The notes under the pieces: model-generated
Databases searched by the model: none
The model's input: only the letters and a program-made list of their open reading frames with translations
Told to the model about the DNA's origin: nothing
Shown here: in pieces, positions 1 through 6,940 of the stretch
Layout of the letters: each line of letters opens with the position of its first letter
Position numbering within the stretch: position 1 is the first letter of the stretch
Made by a program: the position numbers and the translations under genes
DNA from: Candidatus Uhrbacteria bacterium
GTDB taxonomy: Bacteria; Patescibacteriota; Patescibacteriia; UBA9934; GWF2-40-263
DNA length: 12,143 bases
NCBI GenBank assembly: GCA_016208545.1
Contig: JACQXU010000057.1
Coordinates: forward strand, 1-12,143
Direction of reading: 5' to 3'

Positions 1-1
1 T

Positions 2-2602
2 CGTAAAGATGCGTCTTATGAAGTTATGCTCTCAACAACAGATTCACAAGGCCTTGATGATTACACGCGAATTTTTGCATCAACGGCTGGAAATTTGACA
101 GGCGATTATTCAGATCAAACTTTGTCTTTTTTCAATCCAGATACAGACGTGCAAAATGCGCAAAAGTCATCGTACAAAATTGGAGAAGAAGTAAAATTAG
201 AAGTTCAGCAATATGGAAAAAAGTTCGAAATGACAGAAGGCGGAAAGTTTATTTTCATTGAAACGCAACTCGGAATTCAACAATATTCGATTTCTGATTC
301 TCCTGAATATGCGTTTGAATTTGAAGAAAGAGATGTGCCGAATGTTTCCGTGTACGGAGTTTTGTTCACAGGTGACAGTTATGTGAGTGTGAATTCATAT
401 TTTGGCAGAACAAGCGGACGTCGTATTGATTTCGATGAGTCATCACGGAAATTGGATGTTGCTGTTTTACTTGAGCACGATCAATATCGTCCAGGCCAAA
501 CCGCAAATGTTCAAATTGTTGTGAAAGATAAAAATGGAAATCCAGTTTCATCAGAAGTGAACGTGAGCGTTGTTGACGAAGCGTATTTTTCCGTTTTTTC
601 TGAATCAGCGGATCCATTAACAACTTTATATCAAAGATTGCCAAGCGGGATTTCCGGAGTTATTACAAGCCACAAAACTGAATTTGGAATTGGCGGAGCA
701 GAAGGAGGCGGCGGTGGTGAAGGAGAAGCGCGCAGTAATTTTGTTGACACGGCCGCATTTATAAAAGCGAAAACAGACAATGAAGGAATTGCAAATGTAC
801 AAATTCCGCTTCCGGACAACATAACGTCTTGGCGTCTTACAACACAAGCGATTGACACAAATGGTTTGCAAGCTGGTGTGTCAACAAAAAATGTCTCAAC
901 AACTTTGCCGTTTTTTTTGAACGCTTCTATTCAGCCAACTTATCTAACTGAAGATCAACCGGAGATTTTGGTGACAGCGGCTGGCACGCAAGTCAAAACA
1001 ACTGATTTAATCAAATTCGAACTTTTTGTGGACGATCAAAAAGATGGTTCTGTTTTGAATACAACTGTCGGCGAGCGAGCGCATTTGGCTTTGCCAAAAC
1101 TTTCAGAAGGAGAGCATCGTGTTACGATTAAAGCGCAAACAGGAACGCTCAAGGACGCTGTTAAATATCCAATTCGCATTGTGAAATCACGATTGTCAGT
1201 TCCGGTCGTTGAAGAACAAGAACTTCAAACCGATACAAAGTTATCTGGCGCAGAGCAAGGTTTGACTTACGTAACTTTTGTTGATGGAAATGTTGGAAAG
1301 TATTATCGCGATTTGTTATGGATGTCCTGGCGCTACGGCGATCGCGCTGATGAAGCGACTGTCCGTTCTGTTGCAACAACTGTTTTGAATGAGGTTTTTT
1401 CAGCCAAAGAGTCAATTCCAGAAATTGATGTGAGTTCTTATCAAAGTGGAGGGATTCGGTTACTGCCGTATTCTGATTTTGATCCAATCTTGACTGCAAA
1501 AATTGCTCTTTTGAAAGATACTCCGTTTGACGAAACTCGTATGCGCGGAGCTTTACTTTCATGGCTGTATGGAGCTGATTCAACTCGTGTTCTTTCATAT
1601 GAAGAAGCGGCATGGGTTTATGCCGGGCTTGCCGCTCTGGATACTCCTGCGCTTTCCGAAATGAAGCGTTTTGCAAAACAAGAACTTCCTGATGAGGCAA
1701 AACTTGCTGTTGCGATCGGATACGCATTTTCCGGAGACAAAGAAAGCGCGCGTGATATTTATGAAAAACTTATGGAGTCTGCCAAACGTGAAATAAAATA
1801 TGTTTGGGTCGAACGTGAAACACCGGAAGAAACAAAAGAAGCAAACGCACAACTTGCGCTTCTTGCCGCCATGTTTAATGAAGTTGAAGATCGCGATGGG
1901 CTTAGTTTGTACGTTGAAAAACAATCGCGAGGTCAAACATTAACTATTTTGGAAGAACTCGCAACAATCAAATCAGCATTGCCTTTTGCTGTGTCTGGCG
2001 CATCGAAAGTTTCTTTCGATCTCAAAGGAGAAACAAAAATAGTCGAACTTGCATACGGAAATTCATCAACGCTTGTTGTGTCTGCTGAAGAACTGGATGA
2101 ACTTCAACCAAAAGTTTTGTCTGGCAATGTTTCGGTAATCACGTCTTATCAAAAACCGATTTCATCTTTACCAGACGTTTACGAAAAGATTTCAGTGAAA
2201 CGTCGTTTTCTCAATATGAAAACAAAAAACGACAGTTCGAGTTTCAAAGAGAACGATTTGGTTAGAGTTGAATTGAAATATCAGATTGATGCCAAACTTC
2301 CTAATGAAAGTTTCCAGATCACAGAAAGCGTTCCGTCCGGACTCACGCCAGTAACTTGGCGAGGAGGTTTGGCAGAAGATGAACGTTGTGTTACATATCC
2401 AGAAACAGATACTGATCAAACACTAACATTTTTTGTGAACAAAGGTTGGTATTCTAAGAATTGTCCGCTAAATACGATTACGTATTATGCGCGTGTGTTG
2501 AATACTGGAACATTCAAAGCAGAGCCGGCTTCAATTCGCGCATCGCGCGATCCGTCGCTCATAAATTTTTCAAATGAAGACACGATTACAATTCAAGAGT
2601 AA
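2..2602 (+). CDS. Alpha-2-macroglobulin-like surface protein, 3' part
   Basis: The frame is open to the left edge, so the 5' end is missing; 866 codons are visible and end in TAA. A macroglobulin beta domain (YRPGQTANVQIVVKDKNG, then VSVVDEA, about nt 455-600) is followed by a glycine-rich linker (nt 692-729). Next comes the A2M family core (IPLPDNITSWRL, about nt 740-960), a mostly helical region where the thioester domain should lie (about nt 1260-2080), and a C-terminal beta domain with SVPSGLTPVTWRGG (about nt 2180-2560). Bacterial A2M proteins are envelope proteins thought to trap foreign proteases. The thioester signature (C-x-E-Q) is absent: the matching stretch reads YGDRADEAT (nt 1327-1353). 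The protein therefore could not trap targets covalently. It overlaps the next gene by 29 nt, so the two probably form one transcription unit. The family call is firm; the exact role is inferred. Confidence 0.85.
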   Translation, partial: RKDASYEVMLSTTDSQGLDDYTRIFASTAGNLTGDYSDQTLSFFNPDTDVQNAQKSSYKIGEEVKLEVQQYGKKFEMTEGGKFIFIETQLGIQQYSISDSPEYAFEFEERDVPNVSVYGVLFTGDSYVSVNSYFGRTSGRRIDFDESSRKLDVAVLLEHDQYRPGQTANVQIVVKDKNGNPVSSEVNVSVVDEAYFSVFSESADPLTTLYQRLPSGISGVITSHKTEFGIGGAEGGGGGEGEARSNFVDTAAFIKAKTDNEGIANVQIPLPDNITSWRLTTQAIDTNGLQAGVSTKNVSTTLPFFLNASIQPTYLTEDQPEILVTAAGTQVKTTDLIKFELFVDDQKDGSVLNTTVGERAHLALPKLSEGEHRVTIKAQTGTLKDAVKYPIRIVKSRLSVPVVEEQELQTDTKLSGAEQGLTYVTFVDGNVGKYYRDLLWMSWRYGDRADEATVRSVATTVLNEVFSAKESIPEIDVSSYQSGGIRLLPYSDFDPILTAKIALLKDTPFDETRMRGALLSWLYGADSTRVLSYEEAAWVYAGLAALDTPALSEMKRFAKQELPDEAKLAVAIGYAFSGDKESARDIYEKLMESAKREIKYVWVERETPEETKEANAQLALLAAMFNEVEDRDGLSLYVEKQSRGQTLTILEELATIKSALPFAVSGASKVSFDLKGETKIVELAYGNSSTLVVSAEELDELQPKVLSGNVSVITSYQKPISSLPDVYEKISVKRRFLNMKTKNDSSSFKENDLVRVELKYQIDAKLPNESFQITESVPSGLTPVTWRGGLAEDERCVTYPETDTDQTLTFFVNKGWYSKNCPLNTITYYARVLNTGTFKAEPASIRASRDPSLINFSNEDTITIQE

Positions 2603-4319
2603 ACAAATTAAAATGGGGGCGCTGTTATGCGCCCTCGTTTTGGTTTTTGCAATACTGTTGACGTTTTTTCACAGGGGTGAACTTTTGTCAACAGGTTTAT
2701 TTTTTTCAAACGCGTCACTTTCCAACACGCTTTTTTTAAACGCGCCACTTTTTCGTATTGACCAAATTCCAAACATCGAGAAAGTCCTTACTTCTGTTGG
2801 AAAAACAGACCAATCGAATTTTGATTCTGAAAATTCGCGTGCAGAAATTCAAGCCGCGATTTTGCCGCATCACACTGATATCGGTCAGCAGATTGACGAG
2901 TTTTGGTCAGAAATCGCTAGGAGAAGTTCACCAGAAATTATTGTTTTAGTGAGTCCAGCGCATTTGGATCAAGGCAATGCAAATGTTCAAACAACAAACG
3001 GTATTTGGGAAACACCTTTTGGCGATGTTCAAACAGATGTTCGATCAATTAAAGATTTGAAGATTTCGATTGAACCAGAATCGTTTGTGAATGAACAGGG
3101 AATTGCAACTCACATGCCGTACATCGCACATTATTTTCCTGAAGTTCCAGTTGTTCCAGTTATCGCGCCATCTAGATCGGGTATTACAGACGCAACAAAG
3201 TTTGTTTCAAAATTACAATCGCTCGATAAAAAGATTTTGCTTATCGCAAGCATTGATTTCAGTCATTATCTTTCTGAAGAAATTTCCGATGTGAACGATT
3301 TTGAAACCCAAATTGCGATCGCAGAAAAAAATTTTGATAAAATTGACAGAATGAATTCCGATTATCTTGATTCGTCTTTCGCGCTTGATACTTTTTTGTT
3401 ATGGAAAAATTTTTCCGGTTGTCTTTCACAAACAAGATGGCATAAATACAATCCAGTTGGCACGAGTTATTTTGTTTTTTATTGTTCCGAACGTCCACTT
3501 GCGCGTTTGAGCGCGGTTGGCGACATCATGCTCGCGCGCGGAGTTGGTAAACGTTTGAATAATCTAAATATAAACGCAAATATTCTTTCAGATCTGCAAA
3601 AAGTTGATGTGCTTATGAAAAGTGTGACAGGCGAAAGCGATTTGTTGTTTGGAAATTTGGAAAGCGTTTTATCTGACAAAGGCGAACCAATGTTAAAAGA
3701 ATATGTTTTTGAAGCTGAACCAAAACTTGTCGATTTGTTAACACGTTGGCGATTTAGCCATTTATCTGTTGCAAATAATCACAGTGCAGATTATGGAAGG
3801 TCAGCATGGGAACAATCAGTAGATATTTTGCGGACGAAAGGCATTGTTCCAGTTGGCGGCTATTCAAACGAGACCAAAATTGAAACAGTGACTGCTGGCG
3901 GACAAAAGTTTGCGTTTTTAGGTTTTGAAAATTTAACGCGACCATTTATCAAAAAAGATGTTTTATCTGCGATTAAGAACACAACTAAGTCGAATGATAT
4001 TGTTGTGGTTTCAATGCATTGGGGAGAGGAGTATCAATCAGAACCAGATTCATCAACCGTTATTCTTGCTCGAGAAATGATTGATGCTGGTGCTGACATT
4101 ATTTTAGGGCATCATCCTCATGTTTTACAACCGGTTGAGAGATATAAAAACGGTTTAATTTTTTATTCACTTGGAAATTTTATCTTTGATCAAGTCGGAG
4201 AGGCGCAAAATACTAGCATGATCGCAACGATTGATGTATTTGAAGATGGTGGAATGTCGTATTTTACAGTACCAGTGAAAATAGAAGGAGGATTTCCGTT
4301 TTTAACATCTGACCTCTGA
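2574..4319 (+). CDS. Membrane-anchored MEMO/AmmeMemoRadiSam-B + CapA fusion protein
   Basis: This 581-residue protein has a basic N-terminus and one membrane anchor (about residues 14-32), which puts the rest outside the cell. Residues about 93-305 match the MEMO1/AmmeMemoRadiSam system protein B family: ILPHH (97-101), VSPAH (126-130), and SIDFSHY (226-232), which supply the family's histidine ligands. Residues about 311-575 are a CapA (poly-gamma-glutamate capsule protein) domain of the calcineurin-like fold: GDIML (316-320), NLES (361-364), ANNHS (400-404), MHWGEE (481-486), GHHPH (512-516) and YSLGNFIFD. Both metal sites look intact, so two hydrolase-like activities are possible, but the substrate is unknown. 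ATG 2574 overlaps the A2M gene; ATG 2613 is an alternative start that would drop 13 basic residues. Neither has a clear ribosome binding site. The last codons and the TGA stop lie inside a 7-nt tandem repeat. Confidence 0.88.
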   Translation: MKTRLQFKSKQIKMGALLCALVLVFAILLTFFHRGELLSTGLFFSNASLSNTLFLNAPLFRIDQIPNIEKVLTSVGKTDQSNFDSENSRAEIQAAILPHHTDIGQQIDEFWSEIARRSSPEIIVLVSPAHLDQGNANVQTTNGIWETPFGDVQTDVRSIKDLKISIEPESFVNEQGIATHMPYIAHYFPEVPVVPVIAPSRSGITDATKFVSKLQSLDKKILLIASIDFSHYLSEEISDVNDFETQIAIAEKNFDKIDRMNSDYLDSSFALDTFLLWKNFSGCLSQTRWHKYNPVGTSYFVFYCSERPLARLSAVGDIMLARGVGKRLNNLNINANILSDLQKVDVLMKSVTGESDLLFGNLESVLSDKGEPMLKEYVFEAEPKLVDLLTRWRFSHLSVANNHSADYGRSAWEQSVDILRTKGIVPVGGYSNETKIETVTAGGQKFAFLGFENLTRPFIKKDVLSAIKNTTKSNDIVVVSMHWGEEYQSEPDSSTVILAREMIDAGADIILGHHPHVLQPVERYKNGLIFYSLGNFIFDQVGEAQNTSMIATIDVFEDGGMSYFTVPVKIEGGFPFLTSDL

Positions 4320-4334
4320 CATCTGACTTCTGAC
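4307..4334 (+). repeat. Four tandem copies of a 7-nt unit NTCTGAC
   Basis: The units are ATCTGAC, CTCTGAC, ATCTGAC and TTCTGAC. Each contains TGA, and the 7-nt spacing places TGA in all three reading frames. The stop codon of the MEMO-CapA gene (4317-4319) is in the second unit. Two further copies lie at the end of rsmH. Confidence 0.9.
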
Positions 4335-4345
4335 CCCCGTTAATT

Positions 4346-4369
4346 ATCCACAGGTAAGTGGATTTTTTT
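4346..4369 (+). terminator. Intrinsic terminator after the A2M/CapA unit
   Basis: ATCCAC (4346-4351) pairs with GTGGAT (4358-4363) around the loop AGGTAA, and is followed by a run of T (4363-4369). The stem is only 6 bp, so it may be modest in strength. It separates the A2M/CapA unit from the mraZ promoter just downstream. Confidence 0.65.
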
Positions 4370-4370
4370 G

Positions 4371-4399
4371 TTGACCAGTGTTTGAGAGTGGTATAAAAT
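4371..4399 (+). promoter_or_regulatory. Promoter of mraZ (sigma-70 type)
   Basis: The -35 element TTGACC (4371-4376) and the -10 element TAAAAT (4394-4399, within TATAAAAT) are separated by 17 bp. Transcription would start near 4406 and leave a leader of about 70 nt before the mraZ ATG at 4477. The -10 lies within the MraZ box array, which fits autorepression. Confidence 0.7.
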
Positions 4400-4423
4400 G
4401 GTTTTAGATGGAACAAAGTGGGG
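4389..4423 (+). promoter_or_regulatory. MraZ box array: TGG at exact 10-bp period
   Basis: TGG triplets begin at 4389, 4399, 4409 and 4419, the last as TGGGG. This matches the known MraZ operator design of TGGGN direct repeats with 5-nt spacers. Weaker TG-containing steps continue the phase upstream: TGG 4359, TGT 4369, TGT 4379. The array covers the -10 element and the start of transcription. Confidence 0.72.
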
Positions 4424-4476
4424 ATCGGGATGAAATATTCCTGGTGCTCACTTTTTGTCAAATTGCCTACATATTT

Positions 4477-4908
4477 ATGTTCATCGGCGAGTATAAGCAT
4501 ACACTCGATGACAAAGGCCGAATTGCGATCCCAACAAAGTTTCGCAAAGCGCTGGCAAAAGGAGCAGTTGTTACGCGTGGTCTAGACACGTCCCTCTTCC
4601 TGTTTCCCAAGGAGGAGTGGGATAAGCTCGCTCAAAAACTCGCGAGTTTGCCCCTGGGGCAATCCAATAGCCGTGCATTCGCCCGACTCATGCTTGCGGG
4701 CGCAATGGATGTTGCGTTGGATAAACAGGGGAGGGTCGTGCTTCCGGAATATCTTCGTTCGTATGCGCTTTTGAAAAAGAATGTCATCGTTGCAGGTTTG
4801 TTTAACCGTTTGGAACTTTGGGATGAGACGAAATGGGAAACATACAAGAAAAAAGTTGAAGGCGATGCTGACAGTGTGGCTGAAAAGTTGGGGGAGTTAG
4901 GATTTTGA
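4477..4908 (+). CDS. mraZ: Transcriptional regulator MraZ
   Basis: This 143-residue protein has the two tandem AbrB/SpoVT-like halves of MraZ. The first is MFIGEYKHTLDDKGRIAIP (residues 1-19), and the second has VALDKQGRVVLP (79-90) followed by NRLELWDETKW. Length is normal for the family. MraZ binds DNA as a ring-shaped oligomer and usually represses the division and cell-wall cluster that it heads. The start at ATG 4477 is chosen because the family begins with MF(I/M)GEY. An in-frame ATG at 4408 would add 23 unrelated residues and would place the start almost at the transcription start. No Shine-Dalgarno site is visible before 4477. The gene is followed by rsmH after a repeat-rich spacer. 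Confidence 0.95.
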   Translation: MFIGEYKHTLDDKGRIAIPTKFRKALAKGAVVTRGLDTSLFLFPKEEWDKLAQKLASLPLGQSNSRAFARLMLAGAMDVALDKQGRVVLPEYLRSYALLKKNVIVAGLFNRLELWDETKWETYKKKVEGDADSVAEKLGELGF

Positions 4909-4911
4909 TGA

Positions 4912-4939
4912 GGTGGTAGGTGGTAGGTGGTAGATGGTA
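4912..4939 (+). repeat. Four tandem copies of a 7-nt unit GGTGGTA
   Basis: There are three perfect units (4912-4932) and one variant, GATGGTA (4933-4939). The array starts 3 nt after the mraZ stop. A TAG occurs at every unit boundary, so stops fall in all three frames. Confidence 0.88.
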
Positions 4940-4940
4940 G

Positions 4941-4960
4941 TGGAAGGCTTTAGCCTTCCA
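4941..4960. repeat. Perfect short palindrome in the mraZ-rsmH spacer
   Basis: TGGAAGGCT (4941-4949) and AGCCTTCCA (4952-4960) are perfect inverted repeats with a 2-nt centre. No T-run follows, so it is not a typical terminator. It looks like a REP-type dispersed palindrome. Confidence 0.8.
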
Positions 4961-5003
4961 GGAGCTGGAAGTGGTGCGAGCCAGACGCACCAGTTCCGGC
5001 TTC
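4961..5003 (+). repeat. 18-bp stem hairpin just upstream of the rsmH ribosome site
   Basis: Positions 4961-4978 pair with 4986-5003 around the 7-nt loop AGCCAGA. There is one G-G mismatch (4971/4993) and two G-U pairs. The hairpin ends 6 nt before the GGAGG of rsmH and has no T-run. It may be a REP-like element, an RNA processing site, or a translational control structure. Confidence 0.7.
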
Positions 5004-5009
5004 TTATCT

Positions 5010-5014
5010 GGAGG
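5010..5014 (+). promoter_or_regulatory. Strong Shine-Dalgarno site of rsmH
   Basis: GGAGG lies 10 nt before the ATG at 5025. It fixes that start over the in-frame ATG at 4971, which lies within the upstream hairpin. It is the only textbook Shine-Dalgarno site I find in this window. Confidence 0.85.
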
Positions 5015-5024
5015 AAACAAAATT

Positions 5025-5915
5025 ATGTTTACGCATAAATCAGTTCTTCTCCAAGAGGTGCTTGATCACCTTCAACCGGAGCCGAATCAGAGTTTTATTG
5101 ATGGGACTGTGGGGCAGGGAGGGCATTCGCGTGCCATCCTCATGCGTGCCCTCTCTGTAGTTCCATCAAACAAAACTAGACTTCTTGCGATAGACCGCGA
5201 CGCAGAGAATCTATCTGTCGCGCGCAAGCAGTTATCAGAGTTTGGCGATTCTGTCGTGTTTGTTCATGACAGTTACGCCAATGTCAAAGCCAACGCGTAC
5301 GCTCATCAATTTACTCACGTCAATGGAATCCTTTTGGATCTTGGGTTCGCTTCCTCGCATGTGGATGATCCGCGTCGAGGATTCTCATTTCGTGCGGAAG
5401 GTCCGCTCGATATGCGCTACGACACCTCAAAAGGGATGACAGCGGCGGACATAGTAGATACGTGGAGTGAAGATGAACTTGCGCGCATTTTTCGCCAGTA
5501 CGGCGAGGAAAAACAGGCAAGCCGTGTTGCGCAGGCAATAATTGCCGAGCGCACACAGCACAGATTTTTAAAAACAACAGAATTGGCAGCGTGCGTGTCG
5601 CGCGTTTTGCGATCATCCGGCAAAATTCACCCGGCAACCAGAGTGTTCCAAGCACTTAGGATCGCGGTGAATGATGAGCTAGGTGAATTGAGACGTGCGC
5701 TGCCCGATTTCGTTGATCTGCTTTTGCCTGGCGGACGATTGCTCATCATCACGTTCCATTCTCTTGAAGACAGAATCGTGAAGCAATTCATGAAAGAGAA
5801 TTCACAACTTCGCGTTGTGACAAAGCACGCGATCAAGCCGTCCAAAGATGAGATTCAAAGCAATCCTCGCGCGAGAAGTGCAAAACTCCGAGTAGCTGAG
5901 AAAATAGACATTTGA
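5025..5915 (+). CDS. rsmH: 16S rRNA m4C1402 methyltransferase RsmH
   Basis: This 296-residue protein (formerly MraW) methylates N4 of C1402 in 16S rRNA in the ribosomal P site, using S-adenosylmethionine. The start matches the family opening (FTHKSVLLQEVL). Visible motifs are the SAM loop FIDGTVGQGGHS (24-35), the acidic AIDRD (55-59), LDLGFASSHVDD (104-115), GFSFRAEGPLDMRYD (119-133), and near the end GGRLLIITFHSLEDRIVK. Length is slightly below the usual 300-315. It follows mraZ, as in most bacteria. The TGA stop is inside two copies of the NTCTGAC-like heptamer (ATTTGAC, ATCTGAC). Confidence 0.96.
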   Translation: MFTHKSVLLQEVLDHLQPEPNQSFIDGTVGQGGHSRAILMRALSVVPSNKTRLLAIDRDAENLSVARKQLSEFGDSVVFVHDSYANVKANAYAHQFTHVNGILLDLGFASSHVDDPRRGFSFRAEGPLDMRYDTSKGMTAADIVDTWSEDELARIFRQYGEEKQASRVAQAIIAERTQHRFLKTTELAACVSRVLRSSGKIHPATRVFQALRIAVNDELGELRRALPDFVDLLLPGGRLLIITFHSLEDRIVKQFMKENSQLRVVTKHAIKPSKDEIQSNPRARSAKLRVAEKIDI

Positions 5916-5923
5916 CATCTGAC
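5910..5923 (+). repeat. Two copies of the heptamer repeat at the rsmH stop
   Basis: ATTTGAC (5910-5916) and ATCTGAC (5917-5923) are the same unit as the array at 4307-4334. The rsmH stop TGA (5913-5915) lies in the first copy. AGCCTTTAGCC follows closely and resembles the core of the palindrome at 4941-4960. Confidence 0.75.
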
Positions 5924-5969
5924 AGTAGCCTTTAGCCATTAGGAAATAAAATAAGCAGTTAATTCAAAA

Positions 5970-6004
5970 TGATTTCGGATTTCGATATTCGAATTTCGAA
6001 TTTA
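5970..6004. repeat. TTCGAAT-rich repeat before the FtsL-like gene
   Basis: The segment is built of ATTTCG/ATTCGAAT steps and is nearly self-complementary (TTCGAATTTCGAA is a palindrome). Sequences of this kind recur between genes in many Patescibacteria drafts, as far as I recall. Read in frame it gives SDFDIRISN, which looks like translated repeat and not conserved protein. Confidence 0.55.
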
Positions 6005-6025
6005 GTTCATACGTTCCCCACGCGT

Positions 6026-6382
6026 ATGTCTCCATTTTCAACTTCATTTTCGCGTCCAAATGTAATTCATCATTCAATTTTTTTCAGTTGGATTCAATCC
6101 AATCAAACTTTATTGAATATCACTTCTTTAGCTTTACTATTGATTTTCAGTCTTGCATATATCATTCAAATAAATCAAACAGTTTCAAAAGGATATCAAA
6201 TTCGCGAACTTGAATCGGAAATTTCAGAACTAACTTTACGAAATCAAAAACTTGAAGTTGTCACGCAACAAGCGCAGTCATTTGAAAATGTCGAACTCGC
6301 AACAAAAATGCTCGGGCTCGTGCGCGCAGAACGTCCAACGTATCTTCAGTCAGGCGAACCGTCGTACGCATTGGCGGAATAG
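6026..6382 (+). CDS. ftsL: FtsL/DivIC-like small division protein
   Basis: This 118-residue protein has a cytoplasmic tail of about 32 residues, one membrane segment (about residues 32-52, LLNITSLALLLIFSLAYII), then a coiled coil rich in Glu and Leu (about 60-90). A short tail includes VELATKMLGLVRAERPTYLQ. This plan and the place after mraZ-rsmH fit FtsL, which joins FtsB and FtsQ and activates septal wall synthesis. Sequence identity alone would not prove it, since FtsL is poorly conserved. The frame is open back to ATG 5969, but those 19 extra residues come from a repeat, so I prefer ATG 6026. No Shine-Dalgarno site supports either start. No ftsI or mur gene follows. Confidence 0.68.
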   Translation: MSPFSTSFSRPNVIHHSIFFSWIQSNQTLLNITSLALLLIFSLAYIIQINQTVSKGYQIRELESEISELTLRNQKLEVVTQQAQSFENVELATKMLGLVRAERPTYLQSGEPSYALAE

Positions 6383-6384
6383 TG

Positions 6385-6393
6385 TGTTATACT
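6385..6393 (+). promoter_or_regulatory. Extended -10 promoter, leaderless transcript likely
   Basis: TGTTATACT contains a TG extension and a near-consensus -10 (TATACT, 6388-6393). No good -35 is seen at the right distance. The expected start of transcription, about 7 nt downstream, coincides with the ATG at 6400, so the mRNA would have no leader. Confidence 0.6.
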
Positions 6394-6399
6394 TTTTAC

Positions 6400-6939
6400 A
6401 TGTCTGAAATTCAACAGGCATTTCAGATTTTTACTGACATCAACTGGCTTCAGCCGAGTTGGGATCTTTTCATTCTTCTTTTTTTTGTAATTTCATCTCT
6501 CATTTACGGAATCTCACTTGGACGCGATCGCATCATTGTGATTTTGGTTTCGATTTATATGGCGCTTGCGATTGTAAATTACATTCCGTTTATCAATTCT
6601 TTCACTGCTCGAATTTCAGTGAACGATGCTTTTGCACTGCGTGTTTCAGTTTTTCTTGGCGTATTTATTCTTCTATTTTTTTTCTTGTCGCATTCAGCTT
6701 TGCTTAGAACGATCGGACACGCCGCGGCTCAAGGGCCGCTTTGGCAAGTGATGATTTTTTCATTTTTACACGTTGGTTTGCTTATTAGTGTGACGCTTTC
6801 TTTTTTTCCGAGCGATCTTGCTCACGTTCTTTCTGGAACAACACAAGCGCTGTTTACAAGCGAAATTGCAAAAGCCGCATGGGTTTCACTGCCAGTTATC
6901 GCGATGATGGTTTTGGGACGCAATTACGATTCTTACTGA
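6400..6939 (+). CDS. Multi-pass membrane protein of unknown function
   Basis: This 179-residue protein has about five hydrophobic segments, near residues 21-39, 44-65, 80-98, 113-136 and 159-172. I do not recognise the family. The opening (NWLQPSWDLFILLFFVISSLIYGISLGRDR) loosely recalls CvpA-type proteins, but I would not name it so. The ATG at 6400 is preferred to the in-frame ATG at 6382, which overlaps the ftsL stop and lies upstream of the promoter -10. The sigma factor begins 1 nt after its stop, so translation of the two is probably coupled. It may be a membrane partner in the signalling module that follows. Confidence 0.72.
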   Translation: MSEIQQAFQIFTDINWLQPSWDLFILLFFVISSLIYGISLGRDRIIVILVSIYMALAIVNYIPFINSFTARISVNDAFALRVSVFLGVFILLFFFLSHSALLRTIGHAAAQGPLWQVMIFSFLHVGLLISVTLSFFPSDLAHVLSGTTQALFTSEIAKAAWVSLPVIAMMVLGRNYDSY

Positions 6940-6940
6940 T

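Noticed and set aside
692..729. Glycine-rich run as a sign of a frameshift
   Set aside because: The frame stays open and conserved A2M sequence resumes directly after it, so it reads as a true linker.
1161..1936. Minus-strand open frames opposite the A2M gene
   Set aside because: They are shadows of a clearly conserved plus-strand gene and show no known domain.
4408..4476. Longer MraZ start at 4408
   Set aside because: It lies at the predicted transcription start within the box array, and MraZ proteins begin with MF(I/M)GEY.
4307..4939. CRISPR array
   Set aside because: The repeats are 7 nt tandem units without spacers, and no cas gene is present.
4971..5024. Longer RsmH start at 4971
   Set aside because: It lies in the hairpin element; the GGAGG at 5010-5014 and the family N-terminus support 5025.
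5916..6025. tRNA or other known small RNA gene in the rsmH-ftsL spacer
   Set aside because: No cloverleaf or CCA-end pattern is seen; the spacer holds only repeats and A/T-rich sequence.
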